A stretch of DNA of 64,000 nucleotides from contig NZ_LGSI01000001.1 of the NCBI RefSeq assembly GCF_001698815.1, positions 1-64,000 of the forward strand, given 5' to 3'. Each line of letters opens with the position of its first letter. Position 1 is the first letter of the stretch. This document shows, piece by piece, positions 42,700 to 51,560 of the stretch. Below the pieces are notes generated by a model that worked only from the letters and a program-made list of their open reading frames with translations, had not been told where the DNA came from and made no database searches. Origin of the DNA: Pseudomonas syringae (GTDB lineage Bacteria > Pseudomonadota > Gammaproteobacteria > Pseudomonadales > Pseudomonadaceae). Made by a program: the position numbers and the translations under genes.

Positions 42700-43881
42700 A
42701 TGCTCGAAAACGCCATTGCGATGGACGCTGTGAATGACGTCGAACCCGTCACTGGGTTGATTCTGTCCGGGGGCGGCGCCCGAGCGGCTTATCAGGTGGG
42801 CGTGTTGGCGGGAATTGCCGACTTGCTGCCAGTTGGCGCACCTAATCCGTTCCCGGTCATCGTCGGCACCTCGGCCGGGGCGATCAATGCTGTGAAACTG
42901 GCCAGTGGCGCCTTGCATTTTCGCACCGCGATCCATCAACTCACCGAGTTCTGGCAAGGCTTTCGCAGCCATCAGGTACTGCGCAGTGACTGGCCGGGGG
43001 TCAGCCGACAGGCCGCACGTTTCCTCGGTAAAAGCTTGCTCGGTTTGGGCTCGCAGATCCCGGTCGCGCTTCTCGACAGCTCACCGCTGCGAGACCTGCT
43101 GACTGAACGGCTGGATCTGGACGGTATCGACGCGGCTATCCAGGCGCGGCATTTGCGCGCGGTGGCAGTGACGGCGTTCGGTTACGAATCCGGGCACGCG
43201 GTGACGTTCTATCAGGGCAAAGGCACTATCGATCCATGGCTGCGTCACCGTCGCGTGGGTGTTCCGACCCAGCTGACCATCGAGCATCTGCTGGCCAGTT
43301 CAGCAATTCCGCTGCTGTTCGCTCCAGTGAAAATCGATCAGGAATATTTCGGTGACGGTGCCGTGCGCCAGTCAGCGCCGATCAGCCCGGCCTTGCATCT
43401 GGGCGCAAATCGAGTGCTGGTGGTCGGTGTCAGCGGTAACCCGCGTGGTGCCGACGCCAATCGTGACGTGCGCCGGGTAACCACGGGCGGGCAACCGAGT
43501 CTGGCGCAGATCAGCGGGCACTTGCTCAACAGCACCTTCATCGACAGCCTCGAAAGCGACATCGAAGTGCTGGAGCGCATGAATCTGCTTAGCCACTTGC
43601 TGCCCAGTGAGCAGCGCATACGCCAGCAAGGTCTGGCACCGGTGGAGGTGTTGGTGATCGCCCCCAGCCAGCCAATCGACCAGATAGCCGCCCGCCACCG
43701 CCGCGAATTACCGCCGGCACTGCGCACTTTTCTACGCGGACCCGGTGCAACCAAAACCAGCGGCGCCAGCGTGCTGAGCTATCTGCTGTTCGAAGCGGGA
43801 TATTGCAGCGAACTGATCGAACTGGGCCGCTACGACGCGATTGCCCAGGGTGAGCAGTTGAAGCGGTTTTTGCGGTTGTAA
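42700..43881 (+). CDS. Patatin-like phospholipase
   Basis: A 393-residue serine hydrolase. The oxyanion motif is SGGGARAAYQ, the nucleophile elbow is GTSAG, and the catalytic Asp is in GDGAVRQ, so the Ser-Asp dyad is complete. The C-terminal 100 residues carry a DUF3336/DUF-like helical region (LRTFLRGPGATKTSGASVL). No signal peptide is seen. It follows htrB by 18 bases on the same strand and is probably co-transcribed, linking it to membrane lipid turnover. Confidence 0.9.
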   Translation: MLENAIAMDAVNDVEPVTGLILSGGGARAAYQVGVLAGIADLLPVGAPNPFPVIVGTSAGAINAVKLASGALHFRTAIHQLTEFWQGFRSHQVLRSDWPGVSRQAARFLGKSLLGLGSQIPVALLDSSPLRDLLTERLDLDGIDAAIQARHLRAVAVTAFGYESGHAVTFYQGKGTIDPWLRHRRVGVPTQLTIEHLLASSAIPLLFAPVKIDQEYFGDGAVRQSAPISPALHLGANRVLVVGVSGNPRGADANRDVRRVTTGGQPSLAQISGHLLNSTFIDSLESDIEVLERMNLLSHLLPSEQRIRQQGLAPVEVLVIAPSQPIDQIAARHRRELPPALRTFLRGPGATKTSGASVLSYLLFEAGYCSELIELGRYDAIAQGEQLKRFLRL

Positions 43882-43894
43882 CGTTAGTCGGGCC

Positions 43895-43920
43895 TTGTGG
43901 GAGCGAGCTCGCTCCCACAA
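43895..43920. terminator. Perfect 26-base palindrome between convergent genes
   Basis: The core GTGGGAGCGAGCTCGCTCCC with flanking TT/AA reads the same on both strands. It is a REP-like unit whose arms touch. It lies between the patatin and pirin stops and could end transcription from both sides. Confidence 0.65.
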
Positions 43921-43942
43921 AAGCTCACCAAAACAGCCAGAC

Positions 43943-44797
43943 TCAAGCCGTCAACCGATCATCGCGAAAATCCCGCAGTGCCTGTTCGATCTCTTCCCGC
44001 GTATTCATCACGAATGGGCCGTACTGCACGATGGGTTCGCCCAGCGGCTTACCGGCAATCAACAACACCCGAGCCCCGACGGCGCTGCTCAGTTGCAGTT
44101 CGCCCTCATTGGACAAACGCACCAGACGGCTGGCGCTGACCGCTTGCGGCTGACCGGCAACCTCCAGAGCGCCTTCATAGACATACAGCAGCGCGCGGTG
44201 ACCTTCAGGAAGGCGCGGGCTGATGCTGCTGCCGGCCGGCATATGAAAGTCGAAATACTGCGGCTCGGTATCCGGACGCTGCACGGCGCCAGCTTGTTGC
44301 ACCACGCCATCGTCGAACTGACCGGCAATCACCACCACCTCAACACCGGCCTCGGTGGTCAGGCGCGGGATGTTTTCCGGCTGGATGTCCTGGTAACTGG
44401 CATCGCTCAGCTTGGTTTTGCCTGGCAAGTTCAGCCACAGCTGGAAGCCGCGCATCACGCCTTCTTCCTGCTCCGGCATCTCACTGTGAATAATGCCCCG
44501 CGCCGCCGTCATCCACTGCACGCCGCCGCCCTGAAGCAAGCCGACGTTGCCCATGTGATCCTCGTGACGCATGCGGCCTTCGAGCATGTAAGTCACTGTC
44601 TCGAAACCCCGATGCGGATGCGGCGGAAAGCCCGCGATGTATTCGTCCGGCTTGTCCGAACCGAACTCATCAAGCATCAGAAATGGATCAAACTGCTCGA
44701 CACCCGGCCCACCGAACACACGGGTCAGGCTGACGCCGGCACCGTCCGAAGTGGGTTGGCCGACCTGGATCGACAGCACTTTGCGAAAATGAGTCAT
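43943..44797 (-). CDS. Pirin-family protein
   Basis: A 284-residue bicupin of the pirin family. The metal-site His/Glu pattern is in PPHPHRGFETVTYMLEG and HEDHMGNVG. The VQWMTAARGIIHSEMPE segment is diagnostic. The C-terminal cupin holds PLGEPIVQYGPFVMN. Bacterial pirins include quercetinases and regulators of pyruvate metabolism, so the role here is open. The ATG at 44797 has GAGGAG upstream. It is convergent with the patatin gene. Confidence 0.93.
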   Translation of the reverse strand: MTHFRKVLSIQVGQPTSDGAGVSLTRVFGGPGVEQFDPFLMLDEFGSDKPDEYIAGFPPHPHRGFETVTYMLEGRMRHEDHMGNVGLLQGGGVQWMTAARGIIHSEMPEQEEGVMRGFQLWLNLPGKTKLSDASYQDIQPENIPRLTTEAGVEVVVIAGQFDDGVVQQAGAVQRPDTEPQYFDFHMPAGSSISPRLPEGHRALLYVYEGALEVAGQPQAVSASRLVRLSNEGELQLSSAVGARVLLIAGKPLGEPIVQYGPFVMNTREEIEQALRDFRDDRLTA

Positions 44798-44903
44798 GAA
44801 CCTGCTCCTCGAGTGGGAATGCTGGCTATGTTATGCCTGTCGGGTTGATGAATGGGTGCTGATTTTGCATGCCATTAATCGTTTATTTAGATTGGTCGCA
44901 GCC

Positions 44904-44994
44904 TTGTGGGAGCTCACGAGCAACGTGAGGCAGCGATATAAATCTGCCTGACACACCGCTTCGCGGACGTCGTGACCACCGAACGCTCCCACAA
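44904..44994. repeat. REP-like inverted pair
   Basis: TTGTGGGAGCTCACGAGCAA on the left is matched by the inverted CGCTCCCACAA on the right. It is related to the palindrome at 43895. The wider gap 44798-45114 has no credible gene; 45000-45060 is C-rich, with nothing I recognise. Confidence 0.6.
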
Positions 44995-45060
44995 AAAAAC
45001 GCGGTCAGCCTAGACTCCCCCCCAACAAGTCGGTCGCCACGGGGTTTGGTTCTCCCCCAT

Positions 45061-45097
45061 AAAAAAACGGCCAACCCGATCACTCCGGTTGGCCGTT
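45061..45097 (-). terminator. Terminator after mlaA
   Basis: Read on the minus strand, AACGGCCAACC and GGTTGGCCGTT form an 11-pair stem that runs into TTTTTTT. It lies 18 bases after the mlaA stop. Confidence 0.9.
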
Positions 45098-45114
45098 CCT
45101 GTGAAGCCTTTCAG

Positions 45115-45927
45115 TTATTCGGCAATCTGCAACTTGCGGGCTTCGGTGTAGACGTAGCGCACTTTCTCGTACTCAAACGGCGAGTTCATCTGGCCGTAGC
45201 GGAAGCTGGTGGTGTAGCGGCGGTCGACGATGCGCAGGGCGTAGATTTCCGGATGGTCCTGGCTGACTTGCGAGACGTTCAGGAAATTGATCTGGGATTC
45301 GGCAGCGAAGTCGAATACCAGGCCGCCGGTGTCACGCAGGTTCGACGGGCCGAGAAACGGCAAGACCAGGTAGGGGCCGCCAGGTACGCCGTAGAAGCCC
45401 AGGGTCTGACCGAAGTCTTCGCTCTGGCGCGGCAGGCCCATCATGGTTGCCGGGTCCCACAGGCCGGCGATGCCGATGGTGGTGTTGACCAGCAGGCGAC
45501 CGGTGGTGTCCAGCGAGCGCTTGCCCTTGAACTGCAGCAGGCTGTTCAGCAGGTTAGGCACATCGCCCAGGTTGGCGAAGAAGTTGCTGACGCCAGTACG
45601 CAGGAAGCTTGGCGTGACATATTTGTAGCCGTTGACTACTGGCAGGAACACCCATTCGTCAAAGCGATAGTTGAAGTGGTAGACCCGACGGTTCATCGAC
45701 TCCAGCGGGTCGTAGACTTCCAGCGCGTTGAGGGTGGCGCGTTCGAACTCCCGCTGGTCCAGGCCCGGATTGAACTTCAATGCGTTCAGCGGATGCGTGA
45801 AGCCGTCTGCATCGTCCTCGCGGGCGACGGTTGCGGGGTGGGCCGCAAGGTTGCTGTTGGTCGCGTCAGCGGCATAGGTCGCGCCCGAGCAGAGCAGGGC
45901 GGCGATGAGTAAAAGACGTTTAGCCAC
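45115..45927 (-). CDS. mlaA: Outer-membrane phospholipid-transport component MlaA (VacJ)
   Basis: A 270-residue envelope protein of the MlaA/VacJ family, which removes misplaced phospholipids from the outer leaflet. Diagnostic segments are YDPLESMNRRVYHFNYRFDE, NFFANLGDVPNLLNSLLQ, SEDFGQTLGFYGVPGGPY and LPFLGPSNLRDTGG. The signal peptide ends TYAAD. The E. coli protein is a lipoprotein, but here the only N-terminal Cys is preceded by LL and lacks a good lipobox, so lipidation is doubtful. It overlaps the upstream hydrolase gene by eight bases. Confidence 0.92.
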   Translation of the reverse strand: MAKRLLLIAALLCSGATYAADATNSNLAAHPATVAREDDADGFTHPLNALKFNPGLDQREFERATLNALEVYDPLESMNRRVYHFNYRFDEWVFLPVVNGYKYVTPSFLRTGVSNFFANLGDVPNLLNSLLQFKGKRSLDTTGRLLVNTTIGIAGLWDPATMMGLPRQSEDFGQTLGFYGVPGGPYLVLPFLGPSNLRDTGGLVFDFAAESQINFLNVSQVSQDHPEIYALRIVDRRYTTSFRYGQMNSPFEYEKVRYVYTEARKLQIAE

Positions 45928-47218
45928 GGAAAAACTCCAGCATGGCGTCGCTGTTGACGCGGTAATTAAGGTTGCCGCAATGTCCGCCGTAAGGATAAAC
46001 GGTCAGACGATCACCGAAAGTCTTGCGTAGGAAGCCCAGGTCGCCGGCGCCCAGGATCACGTCGTCAGCGTTGTGCATGACGGAGATCTTGGTGCTGGTG
46101 TGCAGGTAATCCTTGAGCGCATACAGGCTTACTTGATCGACCAGTTGCAGCAGGCTGCCGCCGTCGGTACGCGCGCGCCACATCGGGATGACTTGTTCGG
46201 TCAGGTAGCAATCGAAGTCGCATTGCAGCGCGCGCTTGAGGAACGGCGACAGGCTGGTGCCTTCGGTGATCGGAAACTTCGGTGGCGTGATCAGACCGCG
46301 ACGGTTGATCAAATCGGAAGTGAACGCGATATCAGCCGAGGAAAAACGGAATGACGTGCCGATCAGCATGGCCATTTGTTCGTTGGTCAAATGCTGCTTG
46401 GACTGCTGGAAGTCATAGAGCAGTGCGTCGTTGAGATCGATATAGCCTTTCTGACGGAAGTAACGGGTCAGCTTTTCCAGAACCAGTTCATAGAACGTGG
46501 TGCTGTTGTCGATGCCCTTGACGTTGGTCTGCACCAGTTTGTCGAGGTTGGTGATGGACGTGTAAAGGTTCACCGGCGGGTTGATCAGCAAGACTTTCTT
46601 GAAGTTGAAGCTGCGACGGGTTTCATCCAGGTGGGCGACGAATGCAGCATCCAGTGCGCCCAGGCTGTAACCGGTCAGGTAATAGTCGGTAACTTGCAGT
46701 TTGCTCTGCTGCGCGCGAACGCCCTGCATGACGCGGTACAGGTCTTCGGCATCTTCCTTGGAGACACCTGGCGTTGCGAAACGCGAGGCCGAGCTCATGA
46801 AGTCATAGCTGGTCGGCGAAGACAGTTGCACCACGTTATAGCCGGCGCCGTAATAAAGCTTCTTCAGAAACTCGTTCAAAGTGCTGTTATAGGGTGCGCC
46901 GGTGCCCGCGATCAGGAAGATCAGCGGTGCCGGGTGATCCTGCTTGGCCAGGCGATAACGCAATTTCTTCACCGCCCAGAAGTTATCCGGCAGAGTGAAC
47001 TCGCGCTCAGGGTGCAGGTTGAGGGTGTAATCGTCTTGGTCGATATCCTCATCAGCCGGCAGATCCGGGCGTAGATCCGGAGGTGTCGTGGCGATGGTCG
47101 CTTCGAACGGGTTGGTCAGAGGGAAGCCATAAGTGGCGGGGTCGACATTGACCGCCATAGCGGACGCACTCAAACAGAGGCCGCCAATGACGGCAGCAAA
47201 GCGCAGAAAACGGAGCAT
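45920..47218 (-). CDS. Exported serine/threonine-type alpha/beta hydrolase partner of mlaA
   Basis: A 432-residue protein with a signal peptide (ends SASAMAV) and an alpha/beta-hydrolase fold. The oxyanion region is PLIFLIAGTGAPYN, the nucleophile elbow is TGYSLGALDA, and the late Asp and His are in HNADDVILGAGD and YGGHCGNL. It belongs to a family found next to vacJ in Pseudomonas. The substrate is unknown, and a lipid ester is plausible given the coupled mlaA gene (eight-base overlap). It should act in the periplasm. Confidence 0.85.
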   Translation of the reverse strand: MLRFLRFAAVIGGLCLSASAMAVNVDPATYGFPLTNPFEATIATTPPDLRPDLPADEDIDQDDYTLNLHPEREFTLPDNFWAVKKLRYRLAKQDHPAPLIFLIAGTGAPYNSTLNEFLKKLYYGAGYNVVQLSSPTSYDFMSSASRFATPGVSKEDAEDLYRVMQGVRAQQSKLQVTDYYLTGYSLGALDAAFVAHLDETRRSFNFKKVLLINPPVNLYTSITNLDKLVQTNVKGIDNSTTFYELVLEKLTRYFRQKGYIDLNDALLYDFQQSKQHLTNEQMAMLIGTSFRFSSADIAFTSDLINRRGLITPPKFPITEGTSLSPFLKRALQCDFDCYLTEQVIPMWRARTDGGSLLQLVDQVSLYALKDYLHTSTKISVMHNADDVILGAGDLGFLRKTFGDRLTVYPYGGHCGNLNYRVNSDAMLEFFRG

Positions 47219-47458
47219 GACTAAATCCCTTGGGAACGAAGTGCTGATGAGGTACGCGGGCTATGACCGCTGATCGAGTGCCAAAGTGCCGCACTGACAG
47301 GCTAAGTTTCGTAAAATCTTCGAGACAATACACGTTCTGTTGCATCAATTGCGCAGCACTGTGCTTTTAATATCGCCTACAGCCCTTGCATGGCGAGGCG
47401 GGAAGGCTATTCTGGGCGCCATTTCGCGCCAGGGTTTTTGCCCCGAATGGAGTCCTTG

Positions 47459-47830
47459 ATGCCTCGCCGTTTGCCCTTGATTCTGCTGCTGATCCTGCTG
47501 CCACTTTGGTTCGGTGCCAGTTATGGCGTGCGTTACCTGTTGATGGAAGACGCGCAATGGGTTGGCATCTGTGCCAGTGAAGCCTTGCAATGGGAATGCC
47601 AGTTGCGTTCAGGGTTGGGCTGGATGATCCATTTCGGGGTCATCGCCTGGTCGGCAGTGGCAGTTTCACTGGTGGCGTTCTGTTTGCCGGGCATCGCGGG
47701 ATGGCGACTGGCAGTGCTGGCGCTGCTGCTGGGGATTCCAGCGTTGGTCCTTTATAGCGCAAGCATCGGGGTTTTTGCGGTGGTGATTGCGGGGCTGCGA
47801 CTGGTTCGGGCACCGAAGCAAATGGGCTGA
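47459..47830 (+). CDS. Small inner-membrane protein
   Basis: A 123-residue protein with three to four hydrophobic segments: LPLILLLILLPLWFGASY, WMIHFGVIAWSAVAVSLVAF and LAVLALLLGIPALVLYSA. Two Cys residues (GICASEALQWECQ) lie in the first non-membrane loop and could form a disulfide. I chose ATG 47459, which has GGAG seven bases upstream; the longer frame adds an Arg-rich tail with no support. It corresponds in position to PA3237. Function unknown. Confidence 0.8.
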   Translation: MPRRLPLILLLILLPLWFGASYGVRYLLMEDAQWVGICASEALQWECQLRSGLGWMIHFGVIAWSAVAVSLVAFCLPGIAGWRLAVLALLLGIPALVLYSASIGVFAVVIAGLRLVRAPKQMG

Positions 47831-47859
47831 TCCAGTTTTTTGGAAGTGCAATACGTTTC

Positions 47860-47947
47860 GTGGGAGCGAGGCTTGCCGCGAAAGGGTCGTTACAGGCGAT
47901 AAATAGGTCGACTAAAAATCTGGTTCGCGGGCAAGCCTCGCTCCAAC
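47860..47947. repeat. REPIN
   Basis: The left arm starts GTGGGAGCGAGGCTTGCCGC (one C missing from the usual GCCCGC). The inverted right arm is at 47924-47947. Confidence 0.87.
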
Positions 47948-47985
47948 GAATCTAGAAAACCCAAAACCCAAAACCCAGACAGCAT

Positions 47986-48010
47986 AAAGGGGAGCCGAAG
48001 CTCCCCTTTT
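47986..48010 (+). terminator. Terminator
   Basis: AAAGGGGAGC and GCTCCCCTTTT form a 10-pair stem ending in T. It lies downstream of the small membrane protein gene and its REPIN, and could serve both strands. Confidence 0.85.
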
Positions 48011-48537
48011 AAATCGTTTTGCATGCTCTATTTTTATTATTTTAGGGTGGTCTGTTCTTGTTTTTGGCGACCGGTCCCTTTACTGCGTTCTTGTGCGATC
48101 CCCATGCGGGATCAAGAGCAAACGTATTTTTTTGAGCGCTGACTCGCTTTGATCAATGCATCTGATCCAACCAGTTCGGGAGCTACCTGAGGGTAGTTTT
48201 ATTGTTCTCTGCCCGGTTGCGAAGCTCCTTACGGCGCTTCTGTAAAGCTGATCCACTCCAAAAAAATCTGTTAGCTGCGTCTCTGTGCCGTTGTTTTTGT
48301 TATGTCAGAGCCGTTACGTCTTGTTCTTATTAGGTATGCCGCTTTTTATTCTTGTTATGTCAGAGATATAGCAGGAGCTGTGCCAACTTTTGAGAATGCT
48401 TTAAAAACAAGGGCTTAGGCTGTAGTTACCGAAGCGGGTCAGGCAAAAAACCATACCGTTTGTTTCCGTGTTACCCGCTTGCAGCGTTCGCTGTACCGAA
48501 GAGGTAACACAATATGTTTCCGTCAGCGTTGGTCGGG
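48011..48537. other. AT-rich intergenic region with a direct repeat, no gene seen
   Basis: This 527-base stretch is clearly richer in A and T than its neighbours. The 14-mer TTGTTATGTCAGAG occurs at 48297-48310 and 48352-48365 (55 bases apart, same direction). A second pair of related phrases, TTCTTATTAGGTATGCC and TTATTCTTG, lies between. Frames here are short and lack ribosome sites. It could hold a small RNA or a regulator-binding array. I cannot tell which. Confidence 0.5.
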
Positions 48538-50127
48538 TTACACCGACGGCGCGGTTCGCATTGCCGTAACGGATTGCTGCTGCCGCACCCGCAAGCAGCG
48601 CCACAATGCCGCGGTCATCAGCACGCTGACCAGCGCCCAGCCGAGCGCTTGCTGATTGGCAAGGCCTTCGCGGAACAGTTGTGGCGCGATGCCTGCACCG
48701 ACGATAAACGTCAATAGCGCAACTTCACGACGGGGGACCGCCACGGGGCGCGCCAGATAGAAGAGCGCGGGCACAATCAATGTCGGCGTCGCAAAGCTGC
48801 GGTAGCGCGGATCAAACACCAGCGCCAGCATCATGATCGCCGTAGCGAATCCCGACGCTGCCACCAGCCAGCCGGCCCGCGCCTCGAACCACAACAGCGC
48901 TTTGCTGCGCCATCCGTCACTCGCTGAAAGCACCAGTGCCGCATGGGCCATCACCAACAGATTCAAGCCCACCAGCAAGGCGGCCCAGAGGTATTCGCCG
49001 TAAAAGCGACTGGTGATGCGCGCCAGTTCACCCCAGGTGCCGATACAACAAGCGCCCAGCGCGGCCAGCAACGGCAGAATCAGCGCGTTGCTGCGATTGT
49101 CGACACGCCCGGCAAACGCCAGGGCCAGCAGGAAAATGCCCCCGCTGACGCTCAGCCAGAACGGCCACCAACCCAGATTGGATACCGGCCCTGCCAGCAC
49201 GCCTTTTTCCTGTCGATCAGCGTCGAACAATCCCCAGTAGCCGCCAACCGCACCTTCGGCGGCGCGCTTCCAGGGTTGGTCGAACGCTTCGATCAGGTTG
49301 TAGTGCCAGCCATTCTGTTCGGCCATGGCAACGAAACCACGGATAAACTTCGCTTCGTTGACCCGGCTCGGTAGCGCGGTTTCCCGCTGGCGGCCTTCGC
49401 TGGGCCAGCCGGTTTCGCCAATCACGATGTCCTTGGGCGCGAATTTGCTGCCGAATATTTGCCGGATCTGCGCCACGTGTGCCAGTGCGTCGTCGATACC
49501 TTTGGGGTCGTCTTCCCAGTAAGGCAGCAAGTGGATGGTCAGGAAGTCCACGGCCGGTGCGACTTCCGGGTATTGCAGCCAGAACTCCCAGACGTCGGCA
49601 TAGGTCACCGGTTGTTTTACCTGGCTTTTGACTTGACCAATCAGCTTCGCCAACTGCGCGCCGGTGACTTCCTTGCGCAGCAAGGCTTCGTTGCCGACGA
49701 TTACTGCCGTTACAACATCTGGATTGGCATTAGCCGAAGCAATCAGCGCGTCGACTTCCTTGGCCGTGTCCTGTGGATTGCTGTTGATCCAGGCGCCCAG
49801 CATCAGCTTCAACCCATGTTTGCGGGCCAATGCGGGGATCGCTTCCAGGCCTGTCATCGAGTAAGTGCGAATGCATTCGAAGCGCGTGGCGAGCAGGGCC
49901 AGGTCGGCATCCATGCGCTCGGGCCGCAGCTTGAAGGGCTGGTCGAACGGTGACTGATCCTTGTCGAACGGCGTGTACGACGCACATTGCAGCTTATGGG
50001 TCGGGGTGGCAGCGTCCGGGAGAATCACCGGCTTGCCCATCGCGTACCAGTAGCTGCACATGGCAATCACGCCAAGCAGGCAAGCGAACAGATAGGGCAC
50101 AAGGAATGAGCGGGAAGTGGCGGGCAT
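48538..50127 (-). CDS. GH17-family beta-1,3-glucan hydrolase/transglucosylase, membrane bound
   Basis: A 529-residue protein. An N-terminal membrane anchor (SFLVPYLFACLLGVIAMCSYW) precedes a GH17 catalytic domain (about 45-330). The acid/base Glu is in VIVGNEALLR and the nucleophile Glu in VIGETGWPSEG, both in the usual spacing. The C-terminal 200 residues hold about eight hydrophobic segments. Pseudomonas GH17 proteins of this type have been reported as beta-glucosyltransferases that act on cyclic or linear beta-1,3-glucans, in the style of NdvC. I chose the ATG at 50127 because the anchor starts there; ATG 50157 is an alternative. A longer frame (from 50337) has no support. Confidence 0.87.
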   Translation of the reverse strand: MPATSRSFLVPYLFACLLGVIAMCSYWYAMGKPVILPDAATPTHKLQCASYTPFDKDQSPFDQPFKLRPERMDADLALLATRFECIRTYSMTGLEAIPALARKHGLKLMLGAWINSNPQDTAKEVDALIASANANPDVVTAVIVGNEALLRKEVTGAQLAKLIGQVKSQVKQPVTYADVWEFWLQYPEVAPAVDFLTIHLLPYWEDDPKGIDDALAHVAQIRQIFGSKFAPKDIVIGETGWPSEGRQRETALPSRVNEAKFIRGFVAMAEQNGWHYNLIEAFDQPWKRAAEGAVGGYWGLFDADRQEKGVLAGPVSNLGWWPFWLSVSGGIFLLALAFAGRVDNRSNALILPLLAALGACCIGTWGELARITSRFYGEYLWAALLVGLNLLVMAHAALVLSASDGWRSKALLWFEARAGWLVAASGFATAIMMLALVFDPRYRSFATPTLIVPALFYLARPVAVPRREVALLTFIVGAGIAPQLFREGLANQQALGWALVSVLMTAALWRCLRVRQQQSVTAMRTAPSV

Positions 50128-50516
50128 GATCGGGCCGAAATGGGGCGAAGGCCGCATCTTAGCATCGCCCCAATCGTCGGCGGCGAGGTCAGTCGATTGC
50201 GCATTTTTCAACGGGTGTTCGCTGCGATGCTTTTGGCATGCAATTTCCGGACGGATCAAAGCGCGTTTTACGACATGGATGTCGTTGATGGCCGTGTGAT
50301 GTCGTTTCCCGATGCATTGACGTCGCTGACAGAGCATGTCCCAACATCGGCACGGTTGATTATCAAGGCGTCGACACGGTGCTGGTCATCGTTCGCAACA
50401 GTGGTTGAAGCGTGAAAGGTGCGCGGTGCTCCAAAGTTGGGCGCGGCCTGCGACCTTAATAACAACGTCAACGATGCCCGACCGCCGTCGGGCGCAGGAC
50501 TACCGGGGAAGTAACG
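50128..50516. other. Divergent intergenic region between the GH17 gene and betX
   Basis: This 389-base region must hold both promoters. I see no gene. In P. aeruginosa betX is induced by the choline/betaine regulator GbdR, but I could not pick out a convincing binding site by eye. Confidence 0.4.
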
Positions 50517-51365
50517 ATGAAGATGCGAAAAATCCTGGGCGTGAGTGCCGCTCTGGCCCTTGCTGTCAGTTCCACGCTGGCCTCGGCCAAAGAAGTGAGC
50601 ATTGGCTATGTCGACGGTTGGTCCGATAGCGTTGCCACAACGAACGTTGCAGCGGAAGTGATCAGGCAGAAGCTCGGTTATGACGTAAAACTGCAAGCCG
50701 TTGCGGCCGGGATCATGTGGCAAGGCGTGGCTACCGGCAAACTGGACATGATGCTGTCGGCCTGGCTGCCGGTCACTCATGGCGAGTACATGACCAAGAA
50801 CAAAGACAACGTGGTGAACTACGGTTCCAACTTCAAGGACGCCAAGATCGGCTTGATCGTGCCTGAGTACGTGAAAGCCACGAGCATCGAAGATCTCAAG
50901 ACCGATACGACATTCAAGAATAAAATTGTCGGGATCGATGCCGGTTCGGGCGTCATGCTCAAGACCGATCAGGCCATCAAGGACTACGGTCTGGATGGCT
51001 ACAAACTGCAGGCCAGTTCCGGCGCCGGCATGATTGCCGAGCTGACCCGTGCCGAGAATAAGAAAGAATCCATCGCGGTGACTGGCTGGGTGCCACACTG
51101 GATGTTCGCCAAGTGGAAGTTGAAGTTTCTCGAAGATCCAAAGGGTGTCTACGGTGCAGCTGAAACCGTGGATAGCATCGGCAGCAAAGAACTGGCCGCC
51201 AAGGCTCCGGAAGTTGTCGACTTCCTGAAGAAGTTCCAATGGACTTCCAAGGATGAGATCGGTGAAGTGATGCTGGCCATTCAGGACGGCGCCAAACCTG
51301 AAGCCGCCGCCAAGGACTGGGTCGCCAAGCACCCGGACCGCGTCAAAGAGTGGACCGGCAAATAA
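50517..51365 (+). CDS. betX: Glycine betaine/choline-type periplasmic binding protein (BetX-like)
   Basis: A 282-residue secreted binding protein of the OpuAC/ProX class. The signal peptide ends TLASAKE. Trp and Tyr residues in GYVDGWSDSV, GIMWQGVATGKLDMMLSAWLP and VTGWVPHWMFAKWKLKF are suited to cage a quaternary amine. GGGGAAG lies upstream of the ATG. There are no ABC permease or ATPase genes beside it, so it is an orphan binding protein that should feed a betaine transporter elsewhere, as reported for P. aeruginosa PA3236. A strong terminator follows. Confidence 0.88.
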   Translation: MKMRKILGVSAALALAVSSTLASAKEVSIGYVDGWSDSVATTNVAAEVIRQKLGYDVKLQAVAAGIMWQGVATGKLDMMLSAWLPVTHGEYMTKNKDNVVNYGSNFKDAKIGLIVPEYVKATSIEDLKTDTTFKNKIVGIDAGSGVMLKTDQAIKDYGLDGYKLQASSGAGMIAELTRAENKKESIAVTGWVPHWMFAKWKLKFLEDPKGVYGAAETVDSIGSKELAAKAPEVVDFLKKFQWTSKDEIGEVMLAIQDGAKPEAAAKDWVAKHPDRVKEWTGK

Positions 51366-51388
51366 GCCTCCGCATCTGACGTCACACC

Positions 51389-51423
51389 AAAGCCGCCCGG
51401 TTCAACGACCGGGCGGCTTTTTT
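51389..51423 (+). terminator. Terminator after betX
   Basis: AAAGCCGCCCGGT and ACCGGGCGGCTTT form a 13-pair stem with a short loop and a T run, 24 bases after the stop codon. Confidence 0.94.
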
Positions 51424-51441
51424 GTGGGTGGTCAATTGACT

Positions 51442-51467
51442 TCCTCCCGGCTAAAGCCGGTCCTACA
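51442..51467. repeat. Single REP unit
   Basis: CCTCCCGGCTAAAGCCGGTC followed by CTACA is the inverted form of the TGTAGGACCGG family seen at 14124 and 36623. No partner arm lies nearby. Confidence 0.75.
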
Positions 51468-51489
51468 GTGTCGTTCTAATACTAAGGTC

Positions 51490-51509
51490 GTCTGGAGCGC
51501 GCGCCAGAC
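51490..51509. promoter_or_regulatory. Inverted repeat upstream of the DUF485-actP operon
   Basis: GTCTGG and CCAGAC flank an 8-base GC core (AGCGCGCG), about 50 bases before the DUF485 gene. It could be an operator for the acetate-uptake pair. No regulator is named by the sequence. Confidence 0.35.
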
Positions 51510-51560
51510 CTGACTAAAGTGAATGTGTGACATCTCATCTGTGCTGCGAGGACAAAAACA

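Noticed and set aside
44883..45083. A 66-codon minus-strand frame between pirin and mlaA
   Set aside because: It covers a REP pair and the mlaA terminator and has a repeat-derived composition.
48401..48604. A 67-codon minus-strand frame
   Set aside because: Overlaps the end of the GH17 gene and lacks a ribosome site or a recognisable pattern.
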